64,000 nt of DNA. Origin: Lautropia mirabilis (lineage in GTDB: Bacteria > Pseudomonadota > Gammaproteobacteria > Burkholderiales > Burkholderiaceae_E). The stretch's first letter is position 1, and every line of letters begins with the position of its first letter. The DNA is taken from the NCBI RefSeq assembly GCF_900637555.1, contig NZ_LR134378.1, forward strand, positions 2,800,001-2,864,000, read 5' to 3'. Of this stretch, positions 26,373-37,483 are shown piece by piece. Under the pieces are notes generated by a model. That model worked only from the letters and a program-made list of their open reading frames with translations. It was not told where the DNA came from and ran no database searches. Both the position numbers and the translations under genes were made by a program.

Positions 26373-27554
26373 TCACCCCCGTGGCAGCAGCCTGGAACGC
26401 TCATCGAATATCGAGTGGCAATCGAAGAGCGGACGGTCCTCGAATAGCGACGGAGCCTTGCTGCGCCGGACCTGGGCACCCTTCCCGCTGCGGCTGCGCT
26501 GATGGATCCGGCGCTGCGTGCGGCAGGAGGGATCATCCGCACGAGGGCCTCGGGCGCGGGAAGCCGTGTGCGCCCCCGTGGCCGAGGCACTGCGGGATAG
26601 GGCCTGAGTGGCATCCCCTGGGCGTTGCGCTACTGAGGATCGCTCTGCTGCTTCGCGCCCGGCCGCATACCTCTCTGCCGAGGATCGCCCCGCTGCGGAA
26701 CGCCCTGCCCCGGACCGCCCCCTGGTCGCGCGCCCCGGGCGCGCCGTAGTGGCTCTGGAGGGCAGACGCGGGTTGCCCCGGATGACCTCGATGGGGTGAT
26801 CTGTAGCCCCCGCATGGCGCGGCGGAGGGATCGATATGCGGCCGGGACGAGCAGTTGTGGTGCCCATCGGAACAGGGGCACCCGGAGCCTGGGTGCCCTG
26901 GCCCCTGGCACCAAGGGCATTGGCACCCATGACATGGGTACTTTGGGCATTGGCGCCACTGACCTCGGTTCCTTGAGTATCAGCCACCCGTACACCGACG
27001 CTCCGGGCATGACCCCGACGCTCGTGCACGGCCCGATCCTGCACGCCTCCAGGCTGCCGGGGCGACACGAGAAGACCCGCTTCCTGCCACTGCCGAAGGC
27101 GACGCGCGCCCACGCCGCGTACCCGGCGAGCCAGGTCGTCAAGACTGGCAAAGGGCTGACGTTCGCGCTCGGCGATGATGCGCGTCGCCATGGCTGGCCC
27201 GATGCCGCGCAGGGCCTGCAGCTGCTCGGCCGTGGCACGGTTGGCGTCGATGGCCGTGTCGACAGCGGGGGATGTGTCGGGGAGACCCTCCAAGTCGGAA
27301 GTGTTGCCTTGAGCGAGAACCTCCACGTGGCCAGGAATGCCCGTTTGGACGGCATCCGGAACGTTAGCGGCCACCACCACGGGGGCTGGCGCTCCATCCG
27401 TGGACAGGTCCGCCGCCCATGCAGAAGCACCGCCTGCCAGCAGCCACGGAAACAGCAGAAACGGCAACAGAAACGTCCGGAGGACGGCAACGAGCCAGGC
27501 AAGACGGCTCGTGGGTAGCGACAGGGGAGCCCCTGCCCGGAAGATGGTCTGCAT
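26373..27554 (-). CDS. ComEA-like helix-hairpin-helix protein with long basic tail
   Basis: 393 residues from ATG 27554 (GGGGAG 8 bases upstream). Residues about 17-48 form a signal or membrane segment ending ASAWA. Residues 103-157 are a ComEA-type double helix-hairpin-helix (DANRATAEQLQALRGIGPAM, then ASLDDLARRVRGVG), a fold that binds double-stranded DNA without sequence preference, as in periplasmic ComEA during transformation. The remaining 235 residues are low complexity: a GAN-x-x-T/L repeat region (GANAQSTHVMGANALG) and an Arg/Ser/Ala-rich tail. Ordinary ComEA proteins end soon after the HhH domain, so the tail is unusual. It is strongly basic and could bind DNA, or be non-conserved drift. 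Role in DNA uptake is inferred from the domain. Confidence 0.8.
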   Translation of the reverse strand: MQTIFRAGAPLSLPTSRLAWLVAVLRTFLLPFLLFPWLLAGGASAWAADLSTDGAPAPVVVAANVPDAVQTGIPGHVEVLAQGNTSDLEGLPDTSPAVDTAIDANRATAEQLQALRGIGPAMATRIIAERERQPFASLDDLARRVRGVGARRLRQWQEAGLLVSPRQPGGVQDRAVHERRGHARSVGVRVADTQGTEVSGANAQSTHVMGANALGARGQGTQAPGAPVPMGTTTARPGRISIPPPRHAGATDHPIEVIRGNPRLPSRATTARPGRATRGRSGAGRSAAGRSSAERYAAGREAAERSSVAQRPGDATQALSRSASATGAHTASRARGPRADDPSCRTQRRIHQRSRSGKGAQVRRSKAPSLFEDRPLFDCHSIFDERSRLLPRG

Positions 27555-27675
27555 GGCGAACTCCCCGTCTGCCGTGCCGTCCGAGCGGATAAGGCACGCC
27601 AAAGGGAGAGAGCCTAGCGCGCGGGCGGGGGCCGGCGCATCAGCCATGCGGCCGAGTCATGCTCGGCCAACAGGA

Positions 27676-27705
27676 GGTGCGAAAAGGTGCGAAAAGGTGC
27701 GAAGG
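27676..27705. repeat. Three tandem 10-bp repeats
   Basis: GGTGCGAAAA twice exactly, then GGTGCGAAGG, lying between lapB and the ComEA-like gene. Short tandem array that could vary in copy number. Confidence 0.8.
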
Positions 27706-27726
27706 GGTGTGGAACAGCAGGAAGGG

Positions 27727-28911
27727 TCAGGAGACGCTTTCCTCGCCTGGCCGCGGACCGTAGCTGTCCCAGCGGCCGCAGCCCGGGCACTGCCAGTAGT
27801 ACTGCTGGCCGCGGAAACCGCAGACACGGCAGCCATAGTGGCTCATGCGCTGGGTGAGCTTGCGCAGCGTGGCCGCCAGCGCGTCCTCGTCCAGGTCTTC
27901 CACCGTGGCGGGGCCGTTCTTGTCGCCGCGACGTGAGAGCGACAGCAGCACCTGCAGGCCACTGAGGGTGGGATGCTTGTTGACCAGCTGGCGCACCCAC
28001 TGGGCGGCAGCGGCCTTGCCATCCAGGCGGCTGATGGCCTCGGACATGGCGCGCAGCATTTCCGGTGCCTGGGCAACATCCAGCTGCTGCAGCCGCGCAA
28101 TGGCCAGGCGAACGCCTTCGTCGCCGCCCACGGCATCGGCGGCCTTGAGCCAATGGTCGACCACGCGCTCGACCTGCTCGGGGTGCTTGTCGGCCAGCCT
28201 GGTCCACGCTTCGATGGCTGCGGCCGGCTGACCTTCAGCCAGCGCGATCTCACCTTCGACGACGAGCGGACGCGGATGATCGGGCAGCGCCTGCTGGGCC
28301 TGCTCGACGAACTGGTGCGCCTTGTCGAACTGGCGGGCACGCAGTGCCGCCATGGCCAGCTCGCAGGAAGCCTGGGCGATGATGAGTTTCGGATCGAAGC
28401 CGGGCTCGGCCGGCGTGGCGCGCGCCAGGTCGACGACGCGCTCCCAGTCGTGGCTGCGCTGGGCGATTTCCAGCCGCTGCCGCGAGGCGGCTTCAGCGTA
28501 TTCGGTACCCTGCAGCCGGTTGAAGCTGTCTTCGGCGCGGTCAACAAGACCGGCCTTCAGGAAGTCGAGGCCCAGCTCATAGAGGGCGTGGGCACGGGTG
28601 CGGTCGTCCAGGTCGGGACGATCCACCAGGTTCTGGTGCACGCGGATGGCACGGTCGGTCTCGCCACGGCGGCGGAACAGCGAACCCAGGGCGAAGTGCA
28701 GTTCGCTGGCCTCGGGCTCGATGCGCACCACGTCGACGAAGGCGTCGATGGCCTTGTCGGACTGTTCGTTCAGCAGCAGGTTGACGCCCCGGAAGTAGGC
28801 GTTGCCCATGGTTGCGGGGCGCTCATCCAGGCGCCCTTCACGGCGCGAGGCCACCCAGCCCAGACCGAACGCCAGCGGAATGGCCAGCAGCCACCAGTAT
28901 TCGAACTCCAT
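27727..28911 (-). CDS. lapB: Lipopolysaccharide assembly protein B (LapB/YciM)
   Basis: 394-residue inner-membrane-anchored TPR protein that regulates LPS synthesis by presenting LpxC to FtsH. The N-terminal helix EFEYWWLLAIPLAFGLGW anchors it and SRREGR follows; TPR repeats fill the middle. The C-terminal rubredoxin-like zinc site is intact: CRVCGF and CPGCGRWDSY. Length and architecture are the same as in E. coli (389). It lies 3 bases after lapA, which is the usual order. Confidence 0.96.
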   Translation of the reverse strand: MEFEYWWLLAIPLAFGLGWVASRREGRLDERPATMGNAYFRGVNLLLNEQSDKAIDAFVDVVRIEPEASELHFALGSLFRRRGETDRAIRVHQNLVDRPDLDDRTRAHALYELGLDFLKAGLVDRAEDSFNRLQGTEYAEAASRQRLEIAQRSHDWERVVDLARATPAEPGFDPKLIIAQASCELAMAALRARQFDKAHQFVEQAQQALPDHPRPLVVEGEIALAEGQPAAAIEAWTRLADKHPEQVERVVDHWLKAADAVGGDEGVRLAIARLQQLDVAQAPEMLRAMSEAISRLDGKAAAAQWVRQLVNKHPTLSGLQVLLSLSRRGDKNGPATVEDLDEDALAATLRKLTQRMSHYGCRVCGFRGQQYYWQCPGCGRWDSYGPRPGEESVS

Positions 28912-28914
28912 GGA

Positions 28915-29235
28915 TCAGGGGGCCGGCAGGCGGCTGGAAGAACCGATGAGCGTGGCGTCGTCAGAGACGTGGCCGAGTTTTTCCTGCAGGCGCTCCACGT
29001 CACGGCGCAGGCGCTTGACCTGGCGACGCTGGCGCATGACGCGCGGCAGCAGCGTGAGCAGGCCCACGATCATGCCCAGCGCGAAGAAGCCCAGCAGGAA
29101 GATCACCAGCGGGGCATCGAAGCCGACTTCCTGCTTGCCGAACACGCCAAGGTGCACGACCTCGGTGTTGCCCAGCGCAAACCCCAGCAGGGCGATGAAG
29201 ATGACGATTTTGATCAGCCAGGCGATGAGGTGCAT
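28915..29235 (-). CDS. lapA: LapA-domain inner-membrane protein
   Basis: 106 residues (DUF1049). Two membrane helices, about residues 5-22 and 42-62, joined by a short loop containing NTEVVHLGVFG, followed by a basic coiled-coil RQRRQVKRLRRDVERLQEKL in the cytoplasm. Partner of LapB in LPS assembly. ATG 29235 is preferred over the TTG two codons upstream. Sits between ihfB and lapB. Confidence 0.92.
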   Translation of the reverse strand: MHLIAWLIKIVIFIALLGFALGNTEVVHLGVFGKQEVGFDAPLVIFLLGFFALGMIVGLLTLLPRVMRQRRQVKRLRRDVERLQEKLGHVSDDATLIGSSSRLPAP

Positions 29236-29253
29236 GGGCAAAGGACCGAAGTG

Positions 29254-29553
29254 TCAGGAAGCGGTCGCATGCAGCGCCCGGTCGACGCTTTCCCGCAACT
29301 GCTTGCCGGGTTTGAAATGGGGAACCAGTTTCTCGGGCACCGGCACGGGTTCTCCGGACTTGGGGTTGCGCCCCATCCGGGAATGGCGGTGCGACAGAGC
29401 GAAGGTGCCGAAGCCGCGGATCTCGATGCGATGCCGGTCGGCCAGGGAACGTGCCATGGCATCCAGGATGGTGCGCACGGCGTACTCGGCATCCTTGGCC
29501 ACCAGCTGCGGAAAGCGCTCCGCCAGCTTGGCGATCAGCTCCGACTTGGTCAT
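29254..29553 (-). CDS. ihfB: Integration host factor subunit beta
   Basis: 99-residue DNA-bending protein (beta chain of IHF). [17 protein letters not shown] is the standard N terminus, so ATG 29553 is chosen; the frame is open 17 codons further to an ATG without a ribosome site. The DNA-binding arm [15 protein letters not shown] with the intercalating Pro is intact, as is [13 protein letters not shown]. Order rpsA-ihfB-lapA-lapB is conserved in proteobacteria. IHF has many targets, including phage, pilus and nitrogen genes. Confidence 0.96.
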   Translation of the reverse strand: MTKSELIAKLAERFPQLVAKDAEYAVRTILDAMARSLADRHRIEIRGFGTFALSHRHSRMGRNPKSGEPVPVPEKLVPHFKPGKQLRESVDRALHATAS

Positions 29554-29804
29554 CGTGCCGGGAGCTGACTGGTCATCCGCGTCGAGGGTATCGGTCACTG
29601 CCATCTTTTGCCGTCGGGAAAGTCCGAAAGGAACCTGCCGGAAGAAACCGGAACGGAAGGAGGTGTGAAAGCTTCGCCCGGGAACGGGGATGCCACCTGC
29701 CTATGATAGTGGACAACGGCCCACCTGTCCGGATGACGGGGTAAACCCCTGCCCCAACGCCACACGGGCGCACAGGGCGAGCGCTCAGGAGCCTGGGCGC
29801 AGAT

Positions 29805-29854
29805 CGGCCGGTTCTGCTGGAAGGCGGAGGGTCACCCGCCAGCAGAACCGGCCG
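29805..29854. other. Perfect 16-bp hairpin between rpsA and ihfB
   Basis: CGGCCGGTTCTGCTGG (29805-29820) pairs perfectly with 29839-29854 around an 18-base loop. There is no T run on either side. It lies in the 391-base gap between rpsA and ihfB (29554-29944), which otherwise shows an AT-poor region with AGGAGGTG near 29660 and no gene. It could reduce read-through from rpsA to ihfB or mark an RNA-processing site. Confidence 0.65.
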
Positions 29855-29944
29855 AGGGGGGAAACCGCGAGGACGCTGGCCATGCGGGCCGATCCTTGGC
29901 GGCTTCCCTGCCGCCCGACGGATGCGGGCGGCAGTGCGGGACGA

Positions 29945-31657
29945 TCAGGAGCGGTCCTGGTTGTCCAGCTTGGCGCGCAGCAGGGCACCCAGGTTGGTGG
30001 TGCCGCTGACCGCCGAGCTTTCGGCCATGCGCTGCATGGCGTCGGCCGTATCGGCGTTCTCGCGCGCCTTGATCGACAGGGCGATCGAACGGTTCTTGCG
30101 GTCGATGTTGATGATCATCGACTCGACCGTGGCGCCTTCGCTCAGGTGGGTGCGGGCGTCTTCCACGCGATCGCGCGAGATTTCGGAGGCACGCAGGTAA
30201 CCTTCGACTTCCGGCTCAATCTGGATGGTGGCGCCGCGGGCATCCACGCTGGTGACGGTACCGGTGACGACCGAGCCCTTGTCATGCGTGGAGGCGAAGT
30301 TGGTGAACGGGTCGCCTTCCAGCTGCTTGATGCCCAGCGAGATGCGCTCGCGCTCGACATCGATGCCCAGCACCACGGCCTCGACCTCGTCGCCCTTCTT
30401 GAAGTCGCGGACGGCTTCTTCGCCGGACTTGTTCCAGGACAGGTCGGACAGGTGCACCAGACCGTCGATGCCGCCCGGCAGGCCGATGAACACGCCGAAG
30501 TCGGTGATGGACTTGATGGAGCCCTTCACGCGGTCGTTGCGGCGGTGGTTCTCGGAAAACTCCTGCCACGGGTTGGCGTGCGTCTGCTTCATGCCCAGCG
30601 AGATGCGGCGACGATCCTCGTCGATCTCCAGAACCATGACCTCGACCTCGTCGCCCAGGCTGACCACCTTGCTGGGGTTGACGTTCTTGTTGGTCCAGTC
30701 CATTTCGGAGACGTGCACCAGACCCTCGATGCCCGGCTCGATCTCGACGAACGCGCCGTAGTCGGTGATGTTGGTGACCTTGCCGAACATGCGGGTGTTC
30801 TGCGGGTAGCGACGGCTGATGCCGACCCACGGATCTTCACCCAGCTGCTTGATGCCCAGCGAGACGCGGTTCTTCTCCTGGTCGAACTTGAGCACCTTGG
30901 CGGTGATTTCCTGACCGACCTGCAGCACTTCCGTCGGGTGACGGACACGGCGCCATGCCATGTCGGTGATGTGCAGCAGACCATCGATGCCGCCCAGGTC
31001 AACGAACGCACCGTAGTCGGTGATGTTCTTGACCACGCCCTGGACCACGGCGCCTTCGGTCAGCGTCTCGAGCAGCTTGGCGCGTTCCTCGCCCTGCGAC
31101 AGCTCGATGACGGCACGACGCGACAGCACGACGTTGTTGCGACGACGGTCGAGCTTGATGACCTTGAACTCGAGGGTCTTGCCCTCGTAGGGGGTGGTGT
31201 CCTTGACCGGACGGGTGTCGATGAGCGAACCCGGCAGGAAAGCACGGATACCGTTGGTCATGACGGTCAGGCCGCCCTTGACCTTGCCGGTGACCGTACC
31301 GGTGACCAGATCGCCGGACTCCAGGGCGAGTTCCAGCTGCACCCAGGCAGCCAGACGCTTGGCGCGATCACGCGACAGGCGGGTTTCGCCAAAGCCGTCC
31401 TCGAGCGAGTCGATGGCAACCGATACAAAATCACCTTCCTGAACTTCCAGCTCGCCGCGGTCGTTGTAGAACTCCTCGACCGGCACGTAGCTCTCGGATT
31501 TCAGGCCGGCGTTGACGACCACGTAGTTGTGGTCGACCCGGATGACTTCGGCGGTGATCACCTCACCCTGCCGCATCTCCTGGCGCTTGAGGGATTCCTC
31601 GAAGAGGGCGGCAAAGCTGTCTTCCGATGCCGGATTCTGGGTAACTTCAGTGCTCAT
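29945..31657 (-). CDS. rpsA: 30S ribosomal protein S1
   Basis: 570-residue mRNA-binding ribosomal protein with six S1 (OB-fold) domains, seen as repeated motifs such as [75 protein letters not shown] and the last [18 protein letters not shown]. Start ATG 31657 ([20 protein letters not shown]) is family-like; the frame stays open 13 codons upstream. Length near E. coli S1 (557). Order cmk-rpsA-ihfB as usual. E. coli S1 represses its own translation; the leader here (31658-31830) is not obviously structured. Confidence 0.97.
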   Translation of the reverse strand: MSTEVTQNPASEDSFAALFEESLKRQEMRQGEVITAEVIRVDHNYVVVNAGLKSESYVPVEEFYNDRGELEVQEGDFVSVAIDSLEDGFGETRLSRDRAKRLAAWVQLELALESGDLVTGTVTGKVKGGLTVMTNGIRAFLPGSLIDTRPVKDTTPYEGKTLEFKVIKLDRRRNNVVLSRRAVIELSQGEERAKLLETLTEGAVVQGVVKNITDYGAFVDLGGIDGLLHITDMAWRRVRHPTEVLQVGQEITAKVLKFDQEKNRVSLGIKQLGEDPWVGISRRYPQNTRMFGKVTNITDYGAFVEIEPGIEGLVHVSEMDWTNKNVNPSKVVSLGDEVEVMVLEIDEDRRRISLGMKQTHANPWQEFSENHRRNDRVKGSIKSITDFGVFIGLPGGIDGLVHLSDLSWNKSGEEAVRDFKKGDEVEAVVLGIDVERERISLGIKQLEGDPFTNFASTHDKGSVVTGTVTSVDARGATIQIEPEVEGYLRASEISRDRVEDARTHLSEGATVESMIINIDRKNRSIALSIKARENADTADAMQRMAESSAVSGTTNLGALLRAKLDNQDRS

Positions 31658-31830
31658 TGATATCCAAAAGATTCTCGCCAGCCGCGCTGCATCCATGTGG
31701 ACAGCGGCAAACCAGCGGTGTTGGGGAAAATCCCGGGACGACGGAGCGCAACGCCAGCCCGGGGACAGCGGCCGCCGTCATGGACACGACGGCCGACAAG
31801 ACGAAGACGCAGAAATGAAGACCCGCCGGG

Positions 31831-32544
31831 CTAGGCCTTCTGGCGCTCCTGCCAGGCAGCCAGCACGCGGTCGACGGTCTCGTCGACGGTGAGGTTGCCC
31901 GAATCGAGCCAGAAGGCGTCTTCGGCGGGCTTGAGCGGCGCCACGGTGCGGCCTGCGTCGCGGTGGTCACGCTCCTTCAGATCATGCAAAATCTTTTCAA
32001 GTGTAGCAGAGAATCCCTTCTCCAACAGCTGTTTGTGGCGGCGCTCGGCGCGTGCCTGCACGCTGGCCGTGAGAAAGACCTTGAGCGGGGCATCCGGAAA
32101 GACCACGGTGCCCATGTCGCGCCCGTCGGCCACCAGGCCCGGTTCCTTGCGGGCACGGTGCTGCAGCACGTTGAGGGCCTCGCGCACGGCCGGATGCACG
32201 GCCAGCCGCGATGCCTGCAGGCCGATGCCGTCGGCGCGGATGGCGGCCGACACGTCCTCGCCCGACAGCATGATGCGGCCATCGGACAGGAACTCGGGCT
32301 CCAGCGTCTGGGCCGCCCGCACCGCGGCGTCCTCGTTGGCGCCATCCTCGCCCTCCTGCACCAGCTTCATCGCCACCAGCCGGTACAGCACGCCGCTGTC
32401 CAGATAATGAAAGCCCAACCGCTGGGCCACCCGTGCAGCCACCGTGCCCTTACCCGAGGCGGTGGGGCCGTCAATGGTGATGACGGGAATGCCATGGTGC
32501 GCGGCGTCCTTGTGGCCATGGGAATGGGCATGCGACGAAGACAT
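31831..32544 (-). CDS. cmk: Cytidylate kinase with His-rich N-terminal extension
   Basis: Phosphorylates CMP and dCMP using ATP. 237 residues. The P-loop is [16 protein letters not shown] and the substrate region [30 protein letters not shown] and [16 protein letters not shown] are conserved. The first 17 residues ([17 protein letters not shown]) carry six His and are not part of the domain; the ribosome site AGGAG 9 bases before this ATG supports the long start. It lies between aroA and rpsA, the usual place. Confidence 0.95.
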   Translation of the reverse strand: MSSSHAHSHGHKDAAHHGIPVITIDGPTASGKGTVAARVAQRLGFHYLDSGVLYRLVAMKLVQEGEDGANEDAAVRAAQTLEPEFLSDGRIMLSGEDVSAAIRADGIGLQASRLAVHPAVREALNVLQHRARKEPGLVADGRDMGTVVFPDAPLKVFLTASVQARAERRHKQLLEKGFSATLEKILHDLKERDHRDAGRTVAPLKPAEDAFWLDSGNLTVDETVDRVLAAWQERQKA

Positions 32545-32768
32545 GATGACGATCTCCTTGTGGATCCTCTTGGTGGGAAGATCTCATTGTCTCACCGTCC
32601 GCCTCCGGATACACCTGCCGGGCGCATCCACGCGCCGTGCCGTGACGTGCCCAGCCGCCACGAGCCAGGCCGGTTCGGGCCAAGCAGGCGCCCGGGACAC
32701 GCTGGAGCCTGCGATGCGATCCAGGGGCCCGGCGCCCACCCCGGCCTCCCCGGTGCCGGGCCGTCCGC

Positions 32769-34094
32769 TCAGTCCCCTTCCGCCACGCTCACGTCCAGCC
32801 CCACCGAGCGGGCCAGCGCCACGAAGCCCGGGAAAGAGGTGCCGACGTTGGCCGTGTCGCGGACGTGGATGGGCCCGCGGCTGCGCAGCGCCGCCACCGT
32901 GAAGGACATGGCGATGCGATGGTCGCCATGGGCCTCGACCGTGCCACCGGCAAAGGGATGCGCCTCGCCGCCCCTGCCCTCGATGCGCATGCCGTCGGGC
33001 AGCACCGTGACGGGCAGGCCCACGGCGGCCAGACCGTCGGCCATCACCTGGATGCGGTCGGACTCCTTCACGCGCAGCTCTTCGGCCCCGCGCAGCTCGG
33101 TCACGCCCTCGGCGCAGGCCGCGGCGATGAAGAGCGCCGGGAACTCGTCGATGGCCAGCGGCACCCAGGCCGGATCGATGGTGATGCCCTTGAGACGCCC
33201 GCCGCGCACGTGCAGGTCGGCCACCGGCTCGCCCCCCACCAGCTGCGGGTTGGATTCGGTGATGTCGGCGCCCATGGCCCGCAGCACGTGCAGCACGCCG
33301 GTGCGCGTGGGGTTCATGCCCACATGACGCAGGACGAGATCCGATCCGGGGCAGATGGCCGCCGCCACCAGGAAGAAGGCCGCCGACGAAATGTCGGCCG
33401 GCACGTCCACCCGCGCCGCGCGCAGCACCTGCCCGCCCTGCACCGACGCCGTGGCGCCCTCACGCCCCACCTTGACGCCGAAGGCCGTCAGCATCCGTTC
33501 GGTATGGTCACGCGTGGGCGCCGGTTCCGTGACGCGCGTCTCGCCGTCGGCATACAGCCCGGCCAGCAGCAGCGCCGACTTCACCTGGGCGCTGGCCACC
33601 GCCAGCTTCAGATCCACGGCCGTGAGCCCGTCCACCGGCTGCACCTGCAGCGGCGGCTTGCCGTCCTGGCTGTCGATGCGTGCGCCCATCCGCGAGAGCG
33701 GATCGATCACCCGCCGCATGGGGCGGCGCGACAGGCTGGCATCGCCCACCATCCGGGTGGCGAAGCGCTGACCGGCCAGAATGCCGCACAAGAGCCGCAT
33801 CGAGGTGCCCGAGTTGCCACAGTCCAGGTCGCCGGCCGGCGCCTGCAGGCCATGCAGCCCCACGCCATGCACCTTCACCTGCCCCTGCTCCGGTCCGTCG
33901 ATGCGCACGCCCATCGCCCGGAAGATCTGGGCCGTGGCCAGGGCATCGGCCCCTTCCAGGAAGCCATGGACTTCCGTCACGCCTTCGGCCAGCGCGCCCA
34001 GCATGATGGCGCGGTGCGAGATGGACTTGTCACCCGGCACCCGGATGTCGCCCCGCACCTGCCCACCCGGTGCCACGTCATACGCCTGAAACAT
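32769..34094 (-). CDS. aroA: 3-phosphoshikimate 1-carboxyvinyltransferase (EPSP synthase)
   Basis: Sixth step of the shikimate pathway: shikimate-3-phosphate plus PEP gives EPSP. 441 residues. Conserved segments: VPGDKSISHRAI (21-28 core), GNSGTSMRLL, SAQVK at 168-172, RDHTER at 195-200, NPTRTG at 261-266, ELRVKESDRI. These last four are the motifs usually quoted for class II enzymes. The Gly96 and Arg100 positions are conserved and residue 101 is Leu where class I enzymes have Pro. Followed by cmk after a 224-base gap that contains no other gene. aroA-cmk-rpsA is a widely conserved arrangement. Confidence 0.96.
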   Translation of the reverse strand: MFQAYDVAPGGQVRGDIRVPGDKSISHRAIMLGALAEGVTEVHGFLEGADALATAQIFRAMGVRIDGPEQGQVKVHGVGLHGLQAPAGDLDCGNSGTSMRLLCGILAGQRFATRMVGDASLSRRPMRRVIDPLSRMGARIDSQDGKPPLQVQPVDGLTAVDLKLAVASAQVKSALLLAGLYADGETRVTEPAPTRDHTERMLTAFGVKVGREGATASVQGGQVLRAARVDVPADISSAAFFLVAAAICPGSDLVLRHVGMNPTRTGVLHVLRAMGADITESNPQLVGGEPVADLHVRGGRLKGITIDPAWVPLAIDEFPALFIAAACAEGVTELRGAEELRVKESDRIQVMADGLAAVGLPVTVLPDGMRIEGRGGEAHPFAGGTVEAHGDHRIAMSFTVAALRSRGPIHVRDTANVGTSFPGFVALARSVGLDVSVAEGD

Positions 34095-34233
34095 GAATAA
34101 ATTCCTCCCGAAGCACTTGGACTTTTTCTAGACTGACGGTCGATTCGGCATGAAGAGCGGCTCCCGCAACAGCCGGTCCCGGAACAAGCGCCCGATGGCG
34201 CCCGACGACTGGCATCAACCTGGTCAAACGGCT

Positions 34234-34653
34234 ATGTTCAACTGGTTTCGTCAATCGAGCAAATCGGCTCCCCGCATCGTCCCTCGCGCCGTCGCCTTCC
34301 AGGCCGTGGTGCCCGAGGCCAAGCCGCTGACCCCTGCCCCCCTGAACGTACCGGCCGACGTGCTGGCCCAGCTCAGCCTGCAGGCCCAGCGCATTCTGCT
34401 GCGCATGCCCGCCGAGACCCGTCCGCTGCACTGCGCCAAGGAACACCCCTGGATGCTGGACCGGCTGCTGGCCAGCTGGGACAGCCCCGCCACCTTCCGC
34501 CGCCAGCTCTCAGAGCTGCTGATCGACACCCGCGGCAACCGTCAGGGCTTCAGCTTCGACGCACTGACCGAACTGAGCGCACTGGGTGATTATTACGACA
34601 CCTACGTGAGCCCGCGGACTGAACACGGCTGGGCCACGGTCGATCCGCGCTGA
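34234..34653 (+). CDS. Hypothetical protein
   Basis: About 139 residues from ATG 34234 ([14 protein letters not shown]); the frame is open 28 codons further upstream with other possible starts. I do not recognise it. No signal peptide or membrane segment. A Pro-rich linker (about 30-55) is followed by a compact helical part containing [17 protein letters not shown] and a C-terminal block ending [16 protein letters not shown]. Codon use resembles the neighbours, and a strong hairpin follows its stop, which supports a real gene. Divergent from aroA. Confidence 0.6.
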   Translation: MFNWFRQSSKSAPRIVPRAVAFQAVVPEAKPLTPAPLNVPADVLAQLSLQAQRILLRMPAETRPLHCAKEHPWMLDRLLASWDSPATFRRQLSELLIDTRGNRQGFSFDALTELSALGDYYDTYVSPRTEHGWATVDPR

Positions 34654-34689
34654 GTCTCCGCGCCTGCCAGAGTCGAGCAGCACGCACAC

Positions 34690-34737
34690 CACGCCGGGCG
34701 CCGCCCACGGAACACCTCCGGGGCGGCGCCCGGCGTG
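34690..34737 (+). terminator. Perfect 17-bp hairpin after the hypothetical gene
   Basis: CACGCCGGGCGCCGCCC (34690-34706) pairs perfectly with 34721-34737 around a 14-base loop, followed by CTATCTTCT. The T tract is weak, but the position between two co-directional genes and the stem stability favour transcription termination. Confidence 0.7.
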
Positions 34738-34805
34738 CTATCTTCTGGGCCTTCGGGAAGGCCGTGCTGGCCCTCCCTTTATCAGTCAGAACAGGGGCCA
34801 GAACA

Positions 34806-35180
34806 ATGAGTTTCGACATCAAGGCAAACGGCCTGGGCATCCAGGACATCGAAGTCGGCACGGGCGACGAGGCCGTCCCCGGCAAGCGCGTGAAGGTGCA
34901 CTACACCGGCTGGCTGTGGGAAGCAGATTCCGCCTCCGCCGAAGGCGGTCGCGCCGGCCGCAAGTTCGACTCCAGCCGTGACCGCAACCAGCCGTTCGTC
35001 TTTGCGCTGGGCGCAGGCGAAGTGATCCGTGGCTGGGACGAGGGCGTGGCTGGCATGAAGGTCGGCGGCAAGCGCCGGCTGCTGATCCCGGCGGCCATGG
35101 GCTACGGTGCCCGCGGCGCGGGCGGCGTGATTCCGCCCAACGCCACGCTGCTGTTCGATGTCGAACTGCTGGGTGTCTGA
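34806..35180 (+). CDS. FKBP-type peptidyl-prolyl cis-trans isomerase
   Basis: Small cytoplasmic proline isomerase, 124 residues, single FKBP domain. Active-site and fold motifs present: [69 protein letters not shown]. An 11-residue insertion ([11 protein letters not shown]) lies between the first strand and the FDSS bulge compared with the smallest FKBPs. ATG 34806 is used because the FKBP domain starts soon after. glnS starts 22 bases after its stop, so co-transcription is likely. Confidence 0.94.
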   Translation: MSFDIKANGLGIQDIEVGTGDEAVPGKRVKVHYTGWLWEADSASAEGGRAGRKFDSSRDRNQPFVFALGAGEVIRGWDEGVAGMKVGGKRRLLIPAAMGYGARGAGGVIPPNATLLFDVELLGV

Positions 35181-35202
35181 GAAAGATCGGCGCACGCACT
35201 CA

Positions 35203-37044
<1,842 letters not shown>

Positions 37045-37083
37045 AACGACGGGGGCATCCCCTGACCGTGAACGTCACAACAA

Positions 37084-37122
37084 GGGCCGCCATCGCCACG
37101 TGCGAGGCGGCTCTTTCCTTTT
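37084..37122 (+). terminator. Intrinsic terminator after glnS
   Basis: GGGCCGCC (37084-37091) pairs with GGCGGCTC (one mismatch), an inner CGC/GCG pair stacks in the loop, and CTCTTTCCTTTT follows. It lies 40 bases after the stop. Confidence 0.75.
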
Positions 37123-37306
37123 GGCCCCTTCGCCCATCCACCTCCCCGCACTCGCCTCGCCCGTGGGCAGCTTTCGCACGCCCTCTCCCAGCTGCCGGCA
37201 CGCCGCCCACGCCAACAGCCGAGCCATCCCGTACCCCTTCCCGCCAGCCCTCCCACACACCTTTCACCGTCCTGGCGTCCCTGGGCGCCGTGAAGGGATT
37301 AAGTTT

Positions 37307-37325
37307 GCTAATGATAATGAGTAGC
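37307..37325. promoter_or_regulatory. Fur box
   Basis: GCTAATGATAATGAGTAGC matches the 19-bp Fur consensus GATAATGATAATCATTATC at 15 of 19 positions, and its ends (GCTA/TAGC) are palindromic. It sits in an AT-rich patch 160 bases before the DUF2325 gene, so iron-dependent repression of that gene is predicted. The remaining gap (37123-37306, 37326-37483) is C-rich on the plus strand and shows no gene. Confidence 0.75.
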
Positions 37326-37483
37326 AGTAGACTATGACGACTTGACCACGAAGCATGGGGCCGGCCATGCAGGACGGGCCCATCCCCGTCTCAGGGGACG
37401 TCTCATCGGGCACTTCCGCTCACCGCGCCCTTCCCCGTCACCGGCCCCCCTGGTCCCCCGTTTCCTTCCAGAAGAACCACACC

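Noticed and set aside
29690-31660. 656-codon plus-strand frame over rpsA
   Set aside because: Antisense shadow of ribosomal protein S1.
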